From NCBI GenBank assembly GCA_023390655.1, contig JAEWCL010000021.1, positions 1-64,000 on the forward strand: 64,000 bases of DNA. The letters run 5' to 3'. The DNA comes from Bacillota bacterium (GTDB taxonomy: Bacteria > Bacillota > Clostridia > Christensenellales > CAG-138). The notes under the pieces are model-generated. The model was given only the letters and a program-made list of their open reading frames with translations. It was not told where the DNA came from and made no database searches. Below, in pieces: positions 26,009 to 34,885 of the stretch; position 1 is the first letter of the stretch, and each line of letters begins with the position of its first letter. Made by a program: the position numbers and the translations under genes.

Positions 26009-26073
26009 AAAGGAACGAAAAGCAATCATGCAGTGCGCATGATGCTGGATTTTTCAAAAGGAAGGAATGCCAT

Positions 26074-26445
26074 ATGCAGTTTCGGATGATACATAACAAC
26101 TTTAACGTGACGGATCTAACTAGGAGCATCGCGTTTTATCAGGAAGCGCTGGGGCTTGCGCCGGTGCGGGAGGTCACAGGGCCTGACGGCGCGTTCAGGA
26201 TTGTATTTCTTTCGGACGAAACGGGCGGACATCAGCTGGAGCTTACCTGGGTCAGGGACCACCCGCAGGCATATGACCTTGGGGAAAACGAGTTCCACCT
26301 TGCCTTTTCTGTAGAAGACTTTCAGGCCGCGCATGCGCTGCACGAAAAGCTCGGCTGCATCTGCTATGAGAATACTGCGATGGGTATCTACTTCATCGCG
26401 GACCCGGACGGATACTGGCTGGAAATTGTTCCCGCAAAAAGATGA
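26074..26445 (+). CDS. Glyoxalase I-like VOC family protein
   Basis: 123 residues forming two beta-alpha-beta-beta-beta modules. The candidate metal ligands His7, Glu56, His75 and Glu117 are at the spacing of glyoxalase I, and ADPDGYWLEIV is the usual closing motif of lactoylglutathione lyase-like enzymes. In an organism that may lack glutathione the substrate could be another thiol hemithioacetal. GAAGGAATGCCAT lies before the ATG. It stands alone. The gene is solid and the fold secure; the reaction is inferred from the ligand pattern. Confidence 0.8.
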   Translation: MQFRMIHNNFNVTDLTRSIAFYQEALGLAPVREVTGPDGAFRIVFLSDETGGHQLELTWVRDHPQAYDLGENEFHLAFSVEDFQAAHALHEKLGCICYENTAMGIYFIADPDGYWLEIVPAKR

Positions 26446-26565
26446 GGCTTGTGCGGCAAGCCGCCGTTTACGCGCCTTGCCGCAGATGATATACTACTCT
26501 TTAGGTTTTAGCAGGTAAGGCGTTGCCTGAAAAGGCGCTGAAGGCTTCCGGGAGGTGGCGCGCGG

Positions 26566-27369
26566 ATGGGAAAACGGACCATTACGCCGGACACGCTGCA
26601 GACGTTTGACGCGGTTGCGCAGCCGTACTTTCACCAGGGAGGTACGGTAGGGTGCCTTGTGATGCACGGCTTTACCGGGTCCCCCGCCAATGTCCGCTAT
26701 ATTGCGGATGCGCTTGCGCAGGAGGGGTATACGGTCTATGCTCCCATGCTCAGCGGGCACGGCACAAGCTTACGCGATATGAACCGGCAGCGGTTCTCCG
26801 ACTGGCGAAATGACGCGGAAGCGGGCTACGAGAAGCTTACGGCGGCAGGCTGCACCGAAGTGTTTGTGATGGGCCATTCCATGGGCGGGGTGCTCGCCCT
26901 CATTCTTGGGGCGCGGAAAACAGTAAGCGGGCTTGTGCTGTTTTGCGCACCGCTGCGCCTAAAGGCATATCTGCTGCTCGCGGGGCCGCTTGGCGCAATC
27001 AAGCCCTACCTGTATGACGATGTGCCCGCCACCTACATGGGCAACGCGTATGCACAAGGGTATGCCGGTACGCCGCTCAGGCGCATCCGCGATATCCGCA
27101 AGCTCTGCGCGCTGGCAAAGGCGGGGCTTGCAAGCATCGCCTGTCCGGTGCTGCTGTTTCAATCCCGCAACGACAACCGTGTGGATTTGCGCAGTGTGGG
27201 CATGATAGAACGCGGCATCAAACATTCTGCCGTTACGACGGTGTATCTGGACCGGTCCACCCACGGCTGCCCCTATGGGCAGGAGCGTGAGGATGTGGCA
27301 CAACGCACGCTTGCCTTTGTTGCACAGCATACAAAACGTCAGGAGAGGGACGCACAGGCGGGCGCATGA
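26566..27369 (+). CDS. Alpha/beta hydrolase, carboxylesterase/monoacylglycerol-lipase type
   Basis: 267 residues, no signal peptide. Oxyanion-loop HGFTGSP at 34-40, nucleophile elbow GHSMGG with Ser105, acid Asp in QSRNDNRVD, and catalytic His in DRSTHGC. The N-terminal layout (VGCLVMHGFTGSPANVRYIADAL) is that of Est30/YvaK-like carboxylesterases and monoacylglycerol lipases. Start ATG after GGGAGGTGGCGCGCGG. About 40 bases before tadA, so the two may be cotranscribed. Confidence 0.85.
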   Translation: MGKRTITPDTLQTFDAVAQPYFHQGGTVGCLVMHGFTGSPANVRYIADALAQEGYTVYAPMLSGHGTSLRDMNRQRFSDWRNDAEAGYEKLTAAGCTEVFVMGHSMGGVLALILGARKTVSGLVLFCAPLRLKAYLLLAGPLGAIKPYLYDDVPATYMGNAYAQGYAGTPLRRIRDIRKLCALAKAGLASIACPVLLFQSRNDNRVDLRSVGMIERGIKHSAVTTVYLDRSTHGCPYGQEREDVAQRTLAFVAQHTKRQERDAQAGA

Positions 27370-27407
27370 CAATGGAATTCTTAGGCCAGGGAATGGAGGG
27401 AAACAAC

Positions 27408-27845
27408 ATGGACGAGCGTTTTATGCGTATGGCGCTGGAGGAAGCGCAGCGCGCATTTGAACTTGACGAGGTACCTGTGGGCGCGGTGCTGGTACACAAC
27501 GGCAAGGTCATTGCCCGCGGGCATAACCTGTGTGAGGCGGCAAGCGACCCCACGGCGCACGCGGAACTCAATGTGCTCAAGGAAGGGGCGCGTAAGCAGG
27601 GCGGAAGACTAGTGGGCAGCACCCTCTATGTAACGCTTGAGCCCTGCGCCATGTGCGCGGGCGCAGCCATCAACGCCCGGGTATCGCGCATTGTGTTCGG
27701 CGCGTTTGACGCGCGCGCGGGCTGCTGCGGCTCCGTTGCGGATATTACGGACGGATGGTTCAACCATACCATCGAGTTGACGGGCGGCGTGCTCGAACAG
27801 GAATGCGCAGCCCTTTTGCAGACATTTTTCGAGAAAAAGCGATAG
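27408..27845 (+). CDS. tadA: tRNA adenosine(34) deaminase
   Basis: 145 residues from ATG 27408, which follows GGAGGGAAACAAC; upstream in-frame ATGs overlap the tail of the esterase gene and lack family similarity. Zinc enzyme making inosine at the wobble base of tRNA-Arg(ACG). Zinc/catalytic set HAE (His51, Glu53) and PCAMC (Cys80, Cys83). LDEVPVGAVLV and SRIVFGAFDARAGCCGS are family blocks. Confidence 0.95.
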   Translation: MDERFMRMALEEAQRAFELDEVPVGAVLVHNGKVIARGHNLCEAASDPTAHAELNVLKEGARKQGGRLVGSTLYVTLEPCAMCAGAAINARVSRIVFGAFDARAGCCGSVADITDGWFNHTIELTGGVLEQECAALLQTFFEKKR

Positions 27846-27947
27846 ATTCCTGCCCCGGCCCTGCGGGAGGGCATAAGGCCGGAACTTGAATCCGCAATTA
27901 GATTTTATTAACAAAGTTTGAACATTGTGGTTCTGATGCAACCAGCA

Positions 27948-27977
27948 TTGCACCTGCTTCGTTATAGTTGATATAAT
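27948..27977 (+). promoter_or_regulatory. Sigma-A promoter before the small membrane-protein gene
   Basis: -35 TTGCAC (27948-27953), 18-base spacer, -10 TATAAT (27972-27977). Start predicted near 27984, giving a leader of about 95 bases to the TTG start at 28079. Confidence 0.6.
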
Positions 27978-28078
27978 ACGCATGAACAGGATGTTTGGCT
28001 GCATCTGCCACAATTTTACCGCTTATGGAAAAAGCGGATATTTTTGTGGAACCGGGGCTACCCGGGAGGAGGCAACAG

Positions 28079-28516
28079 TTGGACAGCATGTTCGTCATGT
28101 TCGAGGTGGGGCTGGGCGTCTATATTTTATATGGCGCCGTAACAAAATCGGGTCAGATGTTCAAGAACGAGAACATCAAGAAGGGTATGGAAGAACAATA
28201 TCGGCATTTTATGCGGGTCATGTCTTTCATTCTTGGGCCGCTGATGGTTGCGCTGGGGGTGTTTGATTATTTGAACATCCGTTCAGGCAATGGCGGTTGG
28301 AGCATCCCTCTGTACATACTGTGGGGATTGACGCTTGTTGGGATCGCACTGCTGTTCATTATTACCCTCCGCATGACGGACAGGAGCAAAAAACAGCAAT
28401 CCGCGGGAAGGCCGAATGGCGAAAAGCCCGCGCCGCATGCCGCCTTTGATTTTGATGAGGAAGAAAAACGACCTCAAAAGAATAAACAGGCCGGCGGTGG
28501 AAATAAAAAGGATTGA
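28079..28516 (+). CDS. Small membrane protein with charged C-terminal tail, TTG start
   Basis: 145 residues. I place the start at TTG 28079 because GGGAGGAGGCAACAG sits directly before it; the first ATG inside (28088) is too far from that site, and codons upstream are not family-like. Helix 1 at about 4-20 (FVMFEVGLGVYILYGAV), helix 2 at about 46-62, helix 3 at about 77-98, then a hydrophilic tail rich in Lys/Asp/Glu with DFDEEEKRPQKNKQAGG. I do not recognise the family. It lies 60 bases before the first SH3-sortase gene and may be cotranscribed with it. Confidence 0.65.
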   Translation: MDSMFVMFEVGLGVYILYGAVTKSGQMFKNENIKKGMEEQYRHFMRVMSFILGPLMVALGVFDYLNIRSGNGGWSIPLYILWGLTLVGIALLFIITLRMTDRSKKQQSAGRPNGEKPAPHAAFDFDEEEKRPQKNKQAGGGNKKD

Positions 28517-28576
28517 TGTTAAAGCAGCAGGCTTTCCCATTTGTTCAACTCACACAGTTTTGAAAGGGGACTTCCA

Positions 28577-29890
28577 ATGTCATTGCACCGGACTGCGCGC
28601 TATGTCGCGCTCGTACTTGCGTTTCTTGCCCTAACCAGCGTTCTCGTTCCTGCTTCAGCAGCTGCCACCGCCACCGCCACCGTGACTGCGGTCACAACAG
28701 GGAATGTCATGCTGCGTACCGGCCCCGGTACGAACTATGCGTCTCTGAACAAGGTTGCAAAGGGAGCAACCGTAACGGTCCTTGACAATACCGCCACAAG
28801 CGGATGGTGGAAGGTGAACGCCTCCGGCCAGGAAGGCTACATCACCGCACAATATCTGAAGATTACCGGCACTACCACTACCACTGCCTCTTCTACGGCG
28901 GTAACCAAGGAAGTGGTGACCATACGCAAAACCGTGCTGCGCACCGGCCCAAGCCGTTCCTTTGATCTTGTAACAAACATTGCGCCGGGCGAGCATGTGA
29001 GCATTCTCGACGCCAGCTTCAGCAAGACCTGGGTTCCTGCCGCCTACAATGGCCTTACGGGCTACATTGATATGGCGCATGTGAAGGAAGACAGCCTGCT
29101 GAGCGCAGAGTCGGCTCCCGCTACGGCCAAGCCCGCAGCAACACCTGTGCCCACCGCAGCGCCTGCTGACAATACTGCCTCAAACGCGCAGACCGCCACC
29201 GGAGACACCGCAGGAGAAGCCACAAAGACCGATATCAACGTTGGGGCAGGCAGCCTCGCGCAAAAGATTGCCGGCGCAAAGAAGATCAATTCCGATACCG
29301 TGGGCTGGATCAAGGTACCGGGCACAAATGTGGACGAACCGATCCTCTACAGGGCGAACTGGTATTATGCCAGCCATAATATTTACAAGAAAAAATCCTA
29401 TGAAGGCGTATATCCCTTTGCCAACAGCCTGAGCAAAAATGTGGTTATTTTCGGCCACAACCTGCGCGGCTCGGGCCAGGTGTTCCATCAGCTGCACCAC
29501 CTGCAGGAGGGCGCGCTCGGCTATTCCAAGTGCCAGTCCGGCGCATGCAAGCGTGCGATTTCAAGCAGCCAGCAGGATTGGTACAAGACCGGCGCCGGCC
29601 GTACGTGGGACATTTCCATATTCGGCAAGCAGCGGTGGGAGGTGTTCGCCATGTATGAAGTCAAGGCGAAGGAACCTATTGCCACCCTGCGCAACAACTG
29701 GAACCTCGGCGCAAACATCAACGGTTCGGTCAAGAGCTGGATTGACTATCAGCTCAACCGCTCCGAAATCAAGTTCGGTGTGCCGGTATCCGAGAAGGAT
29801 CAGTTTATGACGCTGATTACCTGCGGCACCAACTACGATTCCGCTTCCGCGAACTCCCGCCTGTTTGTGTTCCTCAAGAACGTGGACTGA
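28577..29890 (+). CDS. Secreted SH3-SH3-sortase B fusion protein (first of two)
   Basis: 437 residues from ATG 28577 (GAAAGGGGACTTCCA upstream). Signal peptide 1-30 ends PASAAA. Two bacterial SH3 domains at about 40-97 (MLRTGPGTNYASLNKVAKG) and 112-172. An Ala/Thr/Pro linker runs 175-220. The class B sortase domain spans about 228-437: catalytic His294 in FGHNLRG, Cys416 in TLITCG, Arg428 in NSRLFVF. Sortases usually have an N-terminal membrane anchor and no SH3 repeats; here wall-binding SH3 domains may hold the enzyme near peptidoglycan. A near neighbour and paralogue follows 57 bases downstream. Candidate substrate: the PPKTG surface protein at 18570-20729. Activity is inferred from intact residues. 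Confidence 0.85.
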   Translation: MSLHRTARYVALVLAFLALTSVLVPASAAATATATVTAVTTGNVMLRTGPGTNYASLNKVAKGATVTVLDNTATSGWWKVNASGQEGYITAQYLKITGTTTTTASSTAVTKEVVTIRKTVLRTGPSRSFDLVTNIAPGEHVSILDASFSKTWVPAAYNGLTGYIDMAHVKEDSLLSAESAPATAKPAATPVPTAAPADNTASNAQTATGDTAGEATKTDINVGAGSLAQKIAGAKKINSDTVGWIKVPGTNVDEPILYRANWYYASHNIYKKKSYEGVYPFANSLSKNVVIFGHNLRGSGQVFHQLHHLQEGALGYSKCQSGACKRAISSSQQDWYKTGAGRTWDISIFGKQRWEVFAMYEVKAKEPIATLRNNWNLGANINGSVKSWIDYQLNRSEIKFGVPVSEKDQFMTLITCGTNYDSASANSRLFVFLKNVD

Positions 29891-29947
29891 CGCGGATTAG
29901 AAACAACGCTTCTGTAAAATTCACCAACGACAAGGAGGGAATCTCAC

Positions 29948-31255
29948 ATGAAAACCACCCGTAAGGGGCTGCGTATCCTCGCGCTCACGCTTTGCATGGC
30001 AGTTATGCTCGGCATGGCCATCCCCGCACTTGCAGCCAACATCACGGCCTATGGAAAGGTACTTGCAGATGATACCAAGGTGTATGCAACGGCCGACAAG
30101 ACCACCGTCATCGGTACGTTTGCAAAGAACGACATCGTGGGCATTGAGTCCCAGGTCAGCGCCAAGAATGTGTACGTGATCCGTACCAGCGCCACCGGCA
30201 CTGCGGTAGGATACATCGAAAAAACCGCTGTTTCCATGGTGACGGGCGGCACGCTTGCCAACATGAAAGCGGCCGCCGGCGCTGCGGCGACCACAGGCAC
30301 GATCTATAACGTAAAGAGCTATGTCAACATGCGCGAAAAGGCGGACACGAAGAGCAAGGTTCTGACGAAGCTCAACAAAGATACCACAGTCACCATCCTT
30401 GGTGAAAGCGGCAGCTTCTATCAGGTGAGCGCTTCGGGCAAGACCGGTTACGTGTCAAAGACCTACGTGCAGGTAGGGAACACCGGAACAACCGATCCCA
30501 ATGCTCCCACCACCGGCTCGGTCGGCGGCAAGGATACGGGCGCCATCACCGTGGGTAAGGGCGAGATCAAGGTAGCGCCTTTTGGCTCCACCACGCCCGC
30601 TGCCATCAAGACCGCGCTGGATAAGGCCAAGAAAGCCAACTCCGACGTCATCGGTTACATCAGCATCAACGGCACGAACATTTCCCAACCCATCCTCTAC
30701 AGGAAGGGCGATGTCCACTACTACGCGACCCGCAGTGCAACCAAGGCAAAGTCCAGCTCCGGCGCGGTCTACGCCTTCTATGGCGATATGGTGCGCAACA
30801 ACACCATCACCGGCCATAACATGAGGGTATCCGGCACGATGCTCCACCAGCTCCACTTCCTCCAGGAAAAAACGCTGGGCTACACCGTGCATCAGGCAAC
30901 AGATAAGAACGTGAAGAAGGCCTCCCTCGCCAACGTCCCCAGCCTGGCGGTGGCCAGCAACGCCATCTGGAATGTCAGCCTGTTCGGTTACAACCAGTGG
31001 CAGGTGTTTGCGATGTATGAGACCGCCGCGAACGAGCCCACAAGCACGCTCAAGTACAACATCAACCCCTTGAGCAGCTACACCCCCGCTCAGGTAAAGG
31101 CTTGGGTAGAATACCAGAAGAACCGGTCCGAATACAAGTTCAATGTGCCGGTCTCCACGGATGATATCTACCTCACCGTTTACACCTGCGGTAATAACCT
31201 GGATACCCCGAGCGCGCAGTCCCGCATCTACTTCTTCCTCAAGGCTGTGAAGTAA
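29948..31255 (+). CDS. Secreted SH3-sortase B fusion protein (second of two)
   Basis: 435 residues. Signal peptide 1-30 (basic MKTTRKGLR, then a hydrophobic core ending ALAA). One weak SH3-like segment at 33-95 and one clear SH3 domain at 116-175 (VNMREKADTKSKVLTKLNK). Linker to 205, then sortase B domain about 212-435 with His290 in ITGHNMRV, Cys414 in TVYTCGNN and Arg426 in QSRIYFFL. It shares the whole architecture and many positions with the previous gene (for example LHQLHFLQEKTLGYT against FHQLHHLQEGALGYS), so the pair arose by tandem duplication and has diverged. AAGGAGGGAATCTCAC is upstream. A strong terminator follows. Confidence 0.85.
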   Translation: MKTTRKGLRILALTLCMAVMLGMAIPALAANITAYGKVLADDTKVYATADKTTVIGTFAKNDIVGIESQVSAKNVYVIRTSATGTAVGYIEKTAVSMVTGGTLANMKAAAGAAATTGTIYNVKSYVNMREKADTKSKVLTKLNKDTTVTILGESGSFYQVSASGKTGYVSKTYVQVGNTGTTDPNAPTTGSVGGKDTGAITVGKGEIKVAPFGSTTPAAIKTALDKAKKANSDVIGYISINGTNISQPILYRKGDVHYYATRSATKAKSSSGAVYAFYGDMVRNNTITGHNMRVSGTMLHQLHFLQEKTLGYTVHQATDKNVKKASLANVPSLAVASNAIWNVSLFGYNQWQVFAMYETAANEPTSTLKYNINPLSSYTPAQVKAWVEYQKNRSEYKFNVPVSTDDIYLTVYTCGNNLDTPSAQSRIYFFLKAVK

Positions 31256-31286
31256 TCGGGAGTTGAGCCAAACGGAGAATCACAAC

Positions 31287-31315
31287 AAAAGCGGCGCGTA
31301 TGCGCCGCTTTTTAT
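31287..31315 (+). terminator. Terminator after the sortase pair
   Basis: AAAAGCGGCGC (31287-31297), loop GTAT, GCGCCGCTTTT (31302-31312) followed by TAT. Strong 11-bp stem. Confidence 0.85.
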
Positions 31316-31428
31316 ATGGGCAAAAGAGGTTCTGTTGGGGGCGTCTGATGACCTGCGGCTTGTAATGGGTCAGTATCCCGCTCTCAGGTCTGTCAAAGGG
31401 ACTGGCGCTAGGCCTACGCATGGAGTTA

Positions 31429-31493
31429 GGGCAAACTGCGTTTGTCCAAAGAAAGGCGCCGAGCGAAACAGCACGGGCGGACGCAGCCCGGCG
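31429..31493. repeat. Repeat R3, copy 1
   Basis: Begins with a hairpin GGGCAAAC-TGC-GTTTGTCC and ends with AAACAGCACGGGCGGACGCA then CGGCG. It aligns over about 65 bases with the copy at 31649-31714. The surrounding 31316-31837 has no credible ORF. Confidence 0.6.
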
Positions 31494-31648
31494 AAGAGAA
31501 TCGCACAGGTGAATTAATTGGGGCGGGAAAACATAGTTCGTCCCTGCTGTTATTCGTAAGCGGGAATTCACTGCTGCACCAGCCTTTCTTTATCAGGGGA
31601 AGGCAGCAGGGTTCTGAAGCTGCGTTGGCCTTATGGGTTTTCCATTAT

Positions 31649-31714
31649 GGACAAACTGTGTTCGTCCGGGGGGAAGCACCGGATTAAACAGTGCGGGCGG
31701 ACGCATTTCGCCTA
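31649..31714. repeat. Repeat R3, copy 2
   Basis: GGACAAAC-TGT-GTTCGTCC hairpin, then a variable middle and AAACAGTGCGGGCGGACGCA. It has the same order as copy 1 at 31429-31493, with changes in the hairpin that keep most pairs. A shorter related piece (ACATAGTTCGTCC) lies near 31527. Confidence 0.6.
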
Positions 31715-31837
31715 CTACGGACAAGCATCTTGCCGTTTCTGACGGGAGGCTTTAGCGCAATGAGGCTTTCCCGGCATAGGGAGGTATCCGATACCGTAAA
31801 CGGGGAAGAAACACATAAGAGTTTTTCCAAAGCGTAA

Positions 31838-31872
31838 CAAAGCCCCGCTTCTAATTCAGAAGCGGGGCTTTG
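31838..31872 (-). terminator. Terminator of the SpoIID-SH3 gene
   Basis: CAAAGCCCCGCTTCT (31838-31852), loop AATTC, AGAAGCGGGGCTTTG (31858-31872): a perfect 15-bp stem 38 bases beyond the stop of the minus-strand gene. Confidence 0.75.
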
Positions 31873-31909
31873 CTTTTGTCATGCCCGCGACCGGTACGTT
31901 ACCACCGGC

Positions 31910-34885
31910 TTAGCGCACGGACACATACTTTTTGACAAGATAACCGGTTAAAGAACCGTACTGTGCCTGGTAGTAATCCCCGGAGCTGCCGAGGATGGTC
32001 AGCGCAGAGCCCTTGGGGATTGTCGTGAGGACGGAGCCTGTAGAGCTTGCCTTGGCGCGCAGATACACGTTTGCGGTAGTGGTGGCCGCAGAGGTAGCGG
32101 TGCTTGCCGCTTCCGTTTCCCCGACGATCTTTACATAATCCTTATGCATATAGCCGGTGAGGCCGTTGACAATCACCTGATAGAAGCCGTTTGCGGTCTG
32201 CGCAAGGATCGTCACGCGGGTGCCGACGGGATAATCGCCAAGGATGTTATTCTGCGTGTTGAGGTCGGGCGTGGAGCGCATGCGCACATATTCCCCGTAA
32301 ACCTCGCCCACCCAGGTGGTGGCGCTTGAAGCGCCGGAGCCGGAATCTACCTTGACATACTCCTTGCTGATATAGCCGGTGGTACCGCCGACCGAAACCT
32401 TGTACCAGCCGTTCTCCAGTGCGTAAATGGTGAACTTGGTACCCTTACTAAGCATCTTGATGGAGGCGTAACTGGTACCAGGGCCTTTGCGGAAATTGAC
32501 GGAGCCGGTGGTCGTGCCCGTGCCTGTCGCCGTATCGGAAGAGCCGCTTGTATCCGTAGGCGTGCCGGTGGAGTTGGTATCCAGCTTGACATATGCCTTG
32601 CTGATGTAGCCGGTGGTGCCGTTGACATCAACCTTATACCAGCCGTTATCCAAACCGAGCACAGTCACTTTAGTGTTCTTACCCAGCGTTTTGATAGAGG
32701 CGTAATTGGTGCCCGGGCCCTTACGGAAGTTGGCGGTGCCCGTCGTTGTGCCCGTACCGGAGACAGCGCCGCTGTTGATCGTGCCGCTGCCGCCCGTATT
32801 GTTGGTGGAATTGCCGGAGGAAAGCGCCAGCGCGTCCTTTGCGATATACCCCTGGAGGTCGTTTACCTGTACGGCATAATAATCGCCGGACTGACCGATG
32901 ACCGCCACCTGGGTGTTCTGCTTGACGGCTGCAATCACGCCGCCGCGTGAAGCGCTGGGGTTTGTCTGCAGCGCGACCTCGCTCTTGATGACGGTACCGA
33001 TGGTACCGCTGACCGGGGTCGCAGTTTCCGGCGTAATGACCGAGGAGGAGGAACCGGAGCCGGGATTGGAGGTAGAGGGCGTTCCAGTGAGCGTCACATA
33101 CTGTGCGCTGACATAGCCGTCAATACCACTGGCGTTGCAGTAGTACCAGGTGCTGTTCTGCGCGTAGCCGTATATGCTGATATTCACGCCCTTTGTCAGG
33201 CGCGCAAGTATAGCGCCCGAGGTGGAGGGCTGATTTCTGAGGTTTAAGGTGGAGGAGTTGACCGTGCCGTAAGCTACAACAGCGGTTCCGCCCGTGGAAG
33301 GGGTGGACGGGTCAGGCGCAGGCGTGTTCGGCGTACTCGTCACCGGCGTTATCTTTAAGTAGCTGTTGGAAACATAACCGGTTACGCCGTTGATCTGCGT
33401 CAGGGAGAAGCCGCTTTCCTGCGCATAGACGTTCAGGCTCAATCCCTTGGGGAGTGCGCCGAGTAGGGCCGAGGAAGCCGAAGCCTTGGCGCGGAAGTTG
33501 ACGTTTGCCGTGGTCACGGCGGTTGCGATCGGCGCGCCGAGATCGGTTCCGGTTCCGGTGCCCGTTCCGGGCTGCGTAGTATCCGCAGGCTTGTTGGGGT
33601 TGGTGGGTGCGGAAAGGCCCATGGACCGGAGCGCAGCGCCAGGATAATAGAAATTCAAGATTCGTTCGTAGTTCCAGCCGGCGTTTGCCATCTGCTGCGC
33701 GCCGCGCTGGGAAAGGCCCACGCCGTGGCCATAGCGGGCGCGGGCGACGTTGTAGCCGTTTCCGGTGTCCGAAATCGTAAACAAGCGTAGGCTCGGCTTG
33801 GTCATGATGCCGTTCCAGACAAGCTCATTAAGGTCAAAGCTGTACTGGAAGTTCATGACCGTCTGGGAGCCGTCCGAAAGCTGGACGACTACGCTCATGG
33901 CGATGTCTGCGGTGGAACCGCTTCTGATCTGGAAGCCATCGATGGAATTGATGGCGATGACGGTACTGCTGGCGTCAATTTGCCTCGCGCCCTGGAGCAC
34001 CATGCCCGCGCGGACGCGCAGGTAGTTAGAAAGCACCGCCGACATGCCGTTCTCTCCGCTGCGCGGGAAGAATACGGTTTCCTGCACGCTGTAAGGATTT
34101 GCAACATCGTAAGGATCGGAAACGCGCGCATACGCGCCATCCCACTGGTAGCGGTTGGAACCGCCCCATGCGTCTGAGGGAAGTATCGTGGCGCCGCCGT
34201 TGGAAGCGGCAAAGTAGCTGCAAAGGATTTTGCTGCCCAGATAGAGACCAATGTTGTAGGTGCTATCGACCGCGTTCATCACATAGGTATAGCTGGAATT
34301 GTAGCCCTTGTATACCTGATCGGTCGCAGTATCGCCAATGTCATAATCGCTGCTGCCCGTCATGTTGGCGAGCACATAGCATTTTGCGGCGATTGCCTGG
34401 GCCTTGAGCGCTTCTGCGGGGAAGGTGTTGCTCATTTCATAGGCGACGACCCCGTAGAGGTAGTGCGGCAGGGGCACGGTATTGATGGCGCGGATTGCCC
34501 CGCCAGAATACTTTAAGGTCAGGTGCCCAAGGAAGGTGCGCGTGACGCCGGAAGTGGCAAGCCGGAAATAGCCGGCGGAAGGATCAATGCTTTCGCGCAT
34601 GATCTGCACGCTGCTGCCCCGGTAAAGTTCACCGGTGGAAGAATGGGAGACAACGAGCTGGTTGCCCGCAACCTGCACGGTCAGCGTTCCGTTTTTGAAG
34701 CTTGCGCCGTTTTCCTGCAGGAAGTAATTGCCGCTGATGGGGATGGTAAGCGTGTTGACGCTGCCTATGGAGAGCAGGACGCGTACGTTGGAATAATCTG
34801 CCGCCTCGGCCGTCCGGGCTCCTGCAAGCGGTATGACCGTGAGGAGGAAAATTGCCAGCAATACGCCGCTAATCGTTCTTCGCAT
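31910..34885 (-). CDS. SpoIID/LytB-domain protein with seven SH3 repeats
   Basis: 991 residues, exported (signal peptide 1-28, ending TAEAA). The SpoIID/LytB domain is at about 125-420: VPLPHYLYGVVAYEMSNTFP holds the conserved Glu, followed by EALKAQAIAAKCYVL, and later ARYGHGVGLSQRGAQQMA and ILNFYYPG, all family hallmarks. SpoIID enzymes are lytic transglycosylases acting on stem-peptide-free glycan. Seven bacterial SH3 domains follow to the C-terminus; numbers 4 and 5 are nearly identical (NFRKGPGTNYASIK against NFRKGPGTSYASIK). Typical sporulation SpoIID is about 340 residues, so this is a wall-associated relative rather than the engulfment enzyme. AAAGGGGCGATAGA precedes the ATG. It shares SH3 usage with the sortases next door. 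Confidence 0.88.
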   Translation of the reverse strand: MRRTISGVLLAIFLLTVIPLAGARTAEAADYSNVRVLLSIGSVNTLTIPISGNYFLQENGASFKNGTLTVQVAGNQLVVSHSSTGELYRGSSVQIMRESIDPSAGYFRLATSGVTRTFLGHLTLKYSGGAIRAINTVPLPHYLYGVVAYEMSNTFPAEALKAQAIAAKCYVLANMTGSSDYDIGDTATDQVYKGYNSSYTYVMNAVDSTYNIGLYLGSKILCSYFAASNGGATILPSDAWGGSNRYQWDGAYARVSDPYDVANPYSVQETVFFPRSGENGMSAVLSNYLRVRAGMVLQGARQIDASSTVIAINSIDGFQIRSGSTADIAMSVVVQLSDGSQTVMNFQYSFDLNELVWNGIMTKPSLRLFTISDTGNGYNVARARYGHGVGLSQRGAQQMANAGWNYERILNFYYPGAALRSMGLSAPTNPNKPADTTQPGTGTGTGTDLGAPIATAVTTANVNFRAKASASSALLGALPKGLSLNVYAQESGFSLTQINGVTGYVSNSYLKITPVTSTPNTPAPDPSTPSTGGTAVVAYGTVNSSTLNLRNQPSTSGAILARLTKGVNISIYGYAQNSTWYYCNASGIDGYVSAQYVTLTGTPSTSNPGSGSSSSVITPETATPVSGTIGTVIKSEVALQTNPSASRGGVIAAVKQNTQVAVIGQSGDYYAVQVNDLQGYIAKDALALSSGNSTNNTGGSGTINSGAVSGTGTTTGTANFRKGPGTNYASIKTLGKNTKVTVLGLDNGWYKVDVNGTTGYISKAYVKLDTNSTGTPTDTSGSSDTATGTGTTTGSVNFRKGPGTSYASIKMLSKGTKFTIYALENGWYKVSVGGTTGYISKEYVKVDSGSGASSATTWVGEVYGEYVRMRSTPDLNTQNNILGDYPVGTRVTILAQTANGFYQVIVNGLTGYMHKDYVKIVGETEAASTATSAATTTANVYLRAKASSTGSVLTTIPKGSALTILGSSGDYYQAQYGSLTGYLVKKYVSVR
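32342..32756. repeat. Recent tandem duplication of an SH3-coding unit
   Basis: Units at about 32342-32516 and 32578-32756 code for SH3 domains 5 and 4 of the SpoIID-like protein and match at most positions, including AGCCGGTGGT-CCG-TGAC and GGGCC-TT-CGGAA. Close likeness shows recent expansion by unequal recombination, so length variation between strains is expected. Confidence 0.7.

Noticed and set aside
25784..26089. 101-codon plus-strand open frame before the VOC gene
   Set aside because: No ribosome site, no similarity, overlaps the start of the MFS gene and the extended -10 of the VOC gene.
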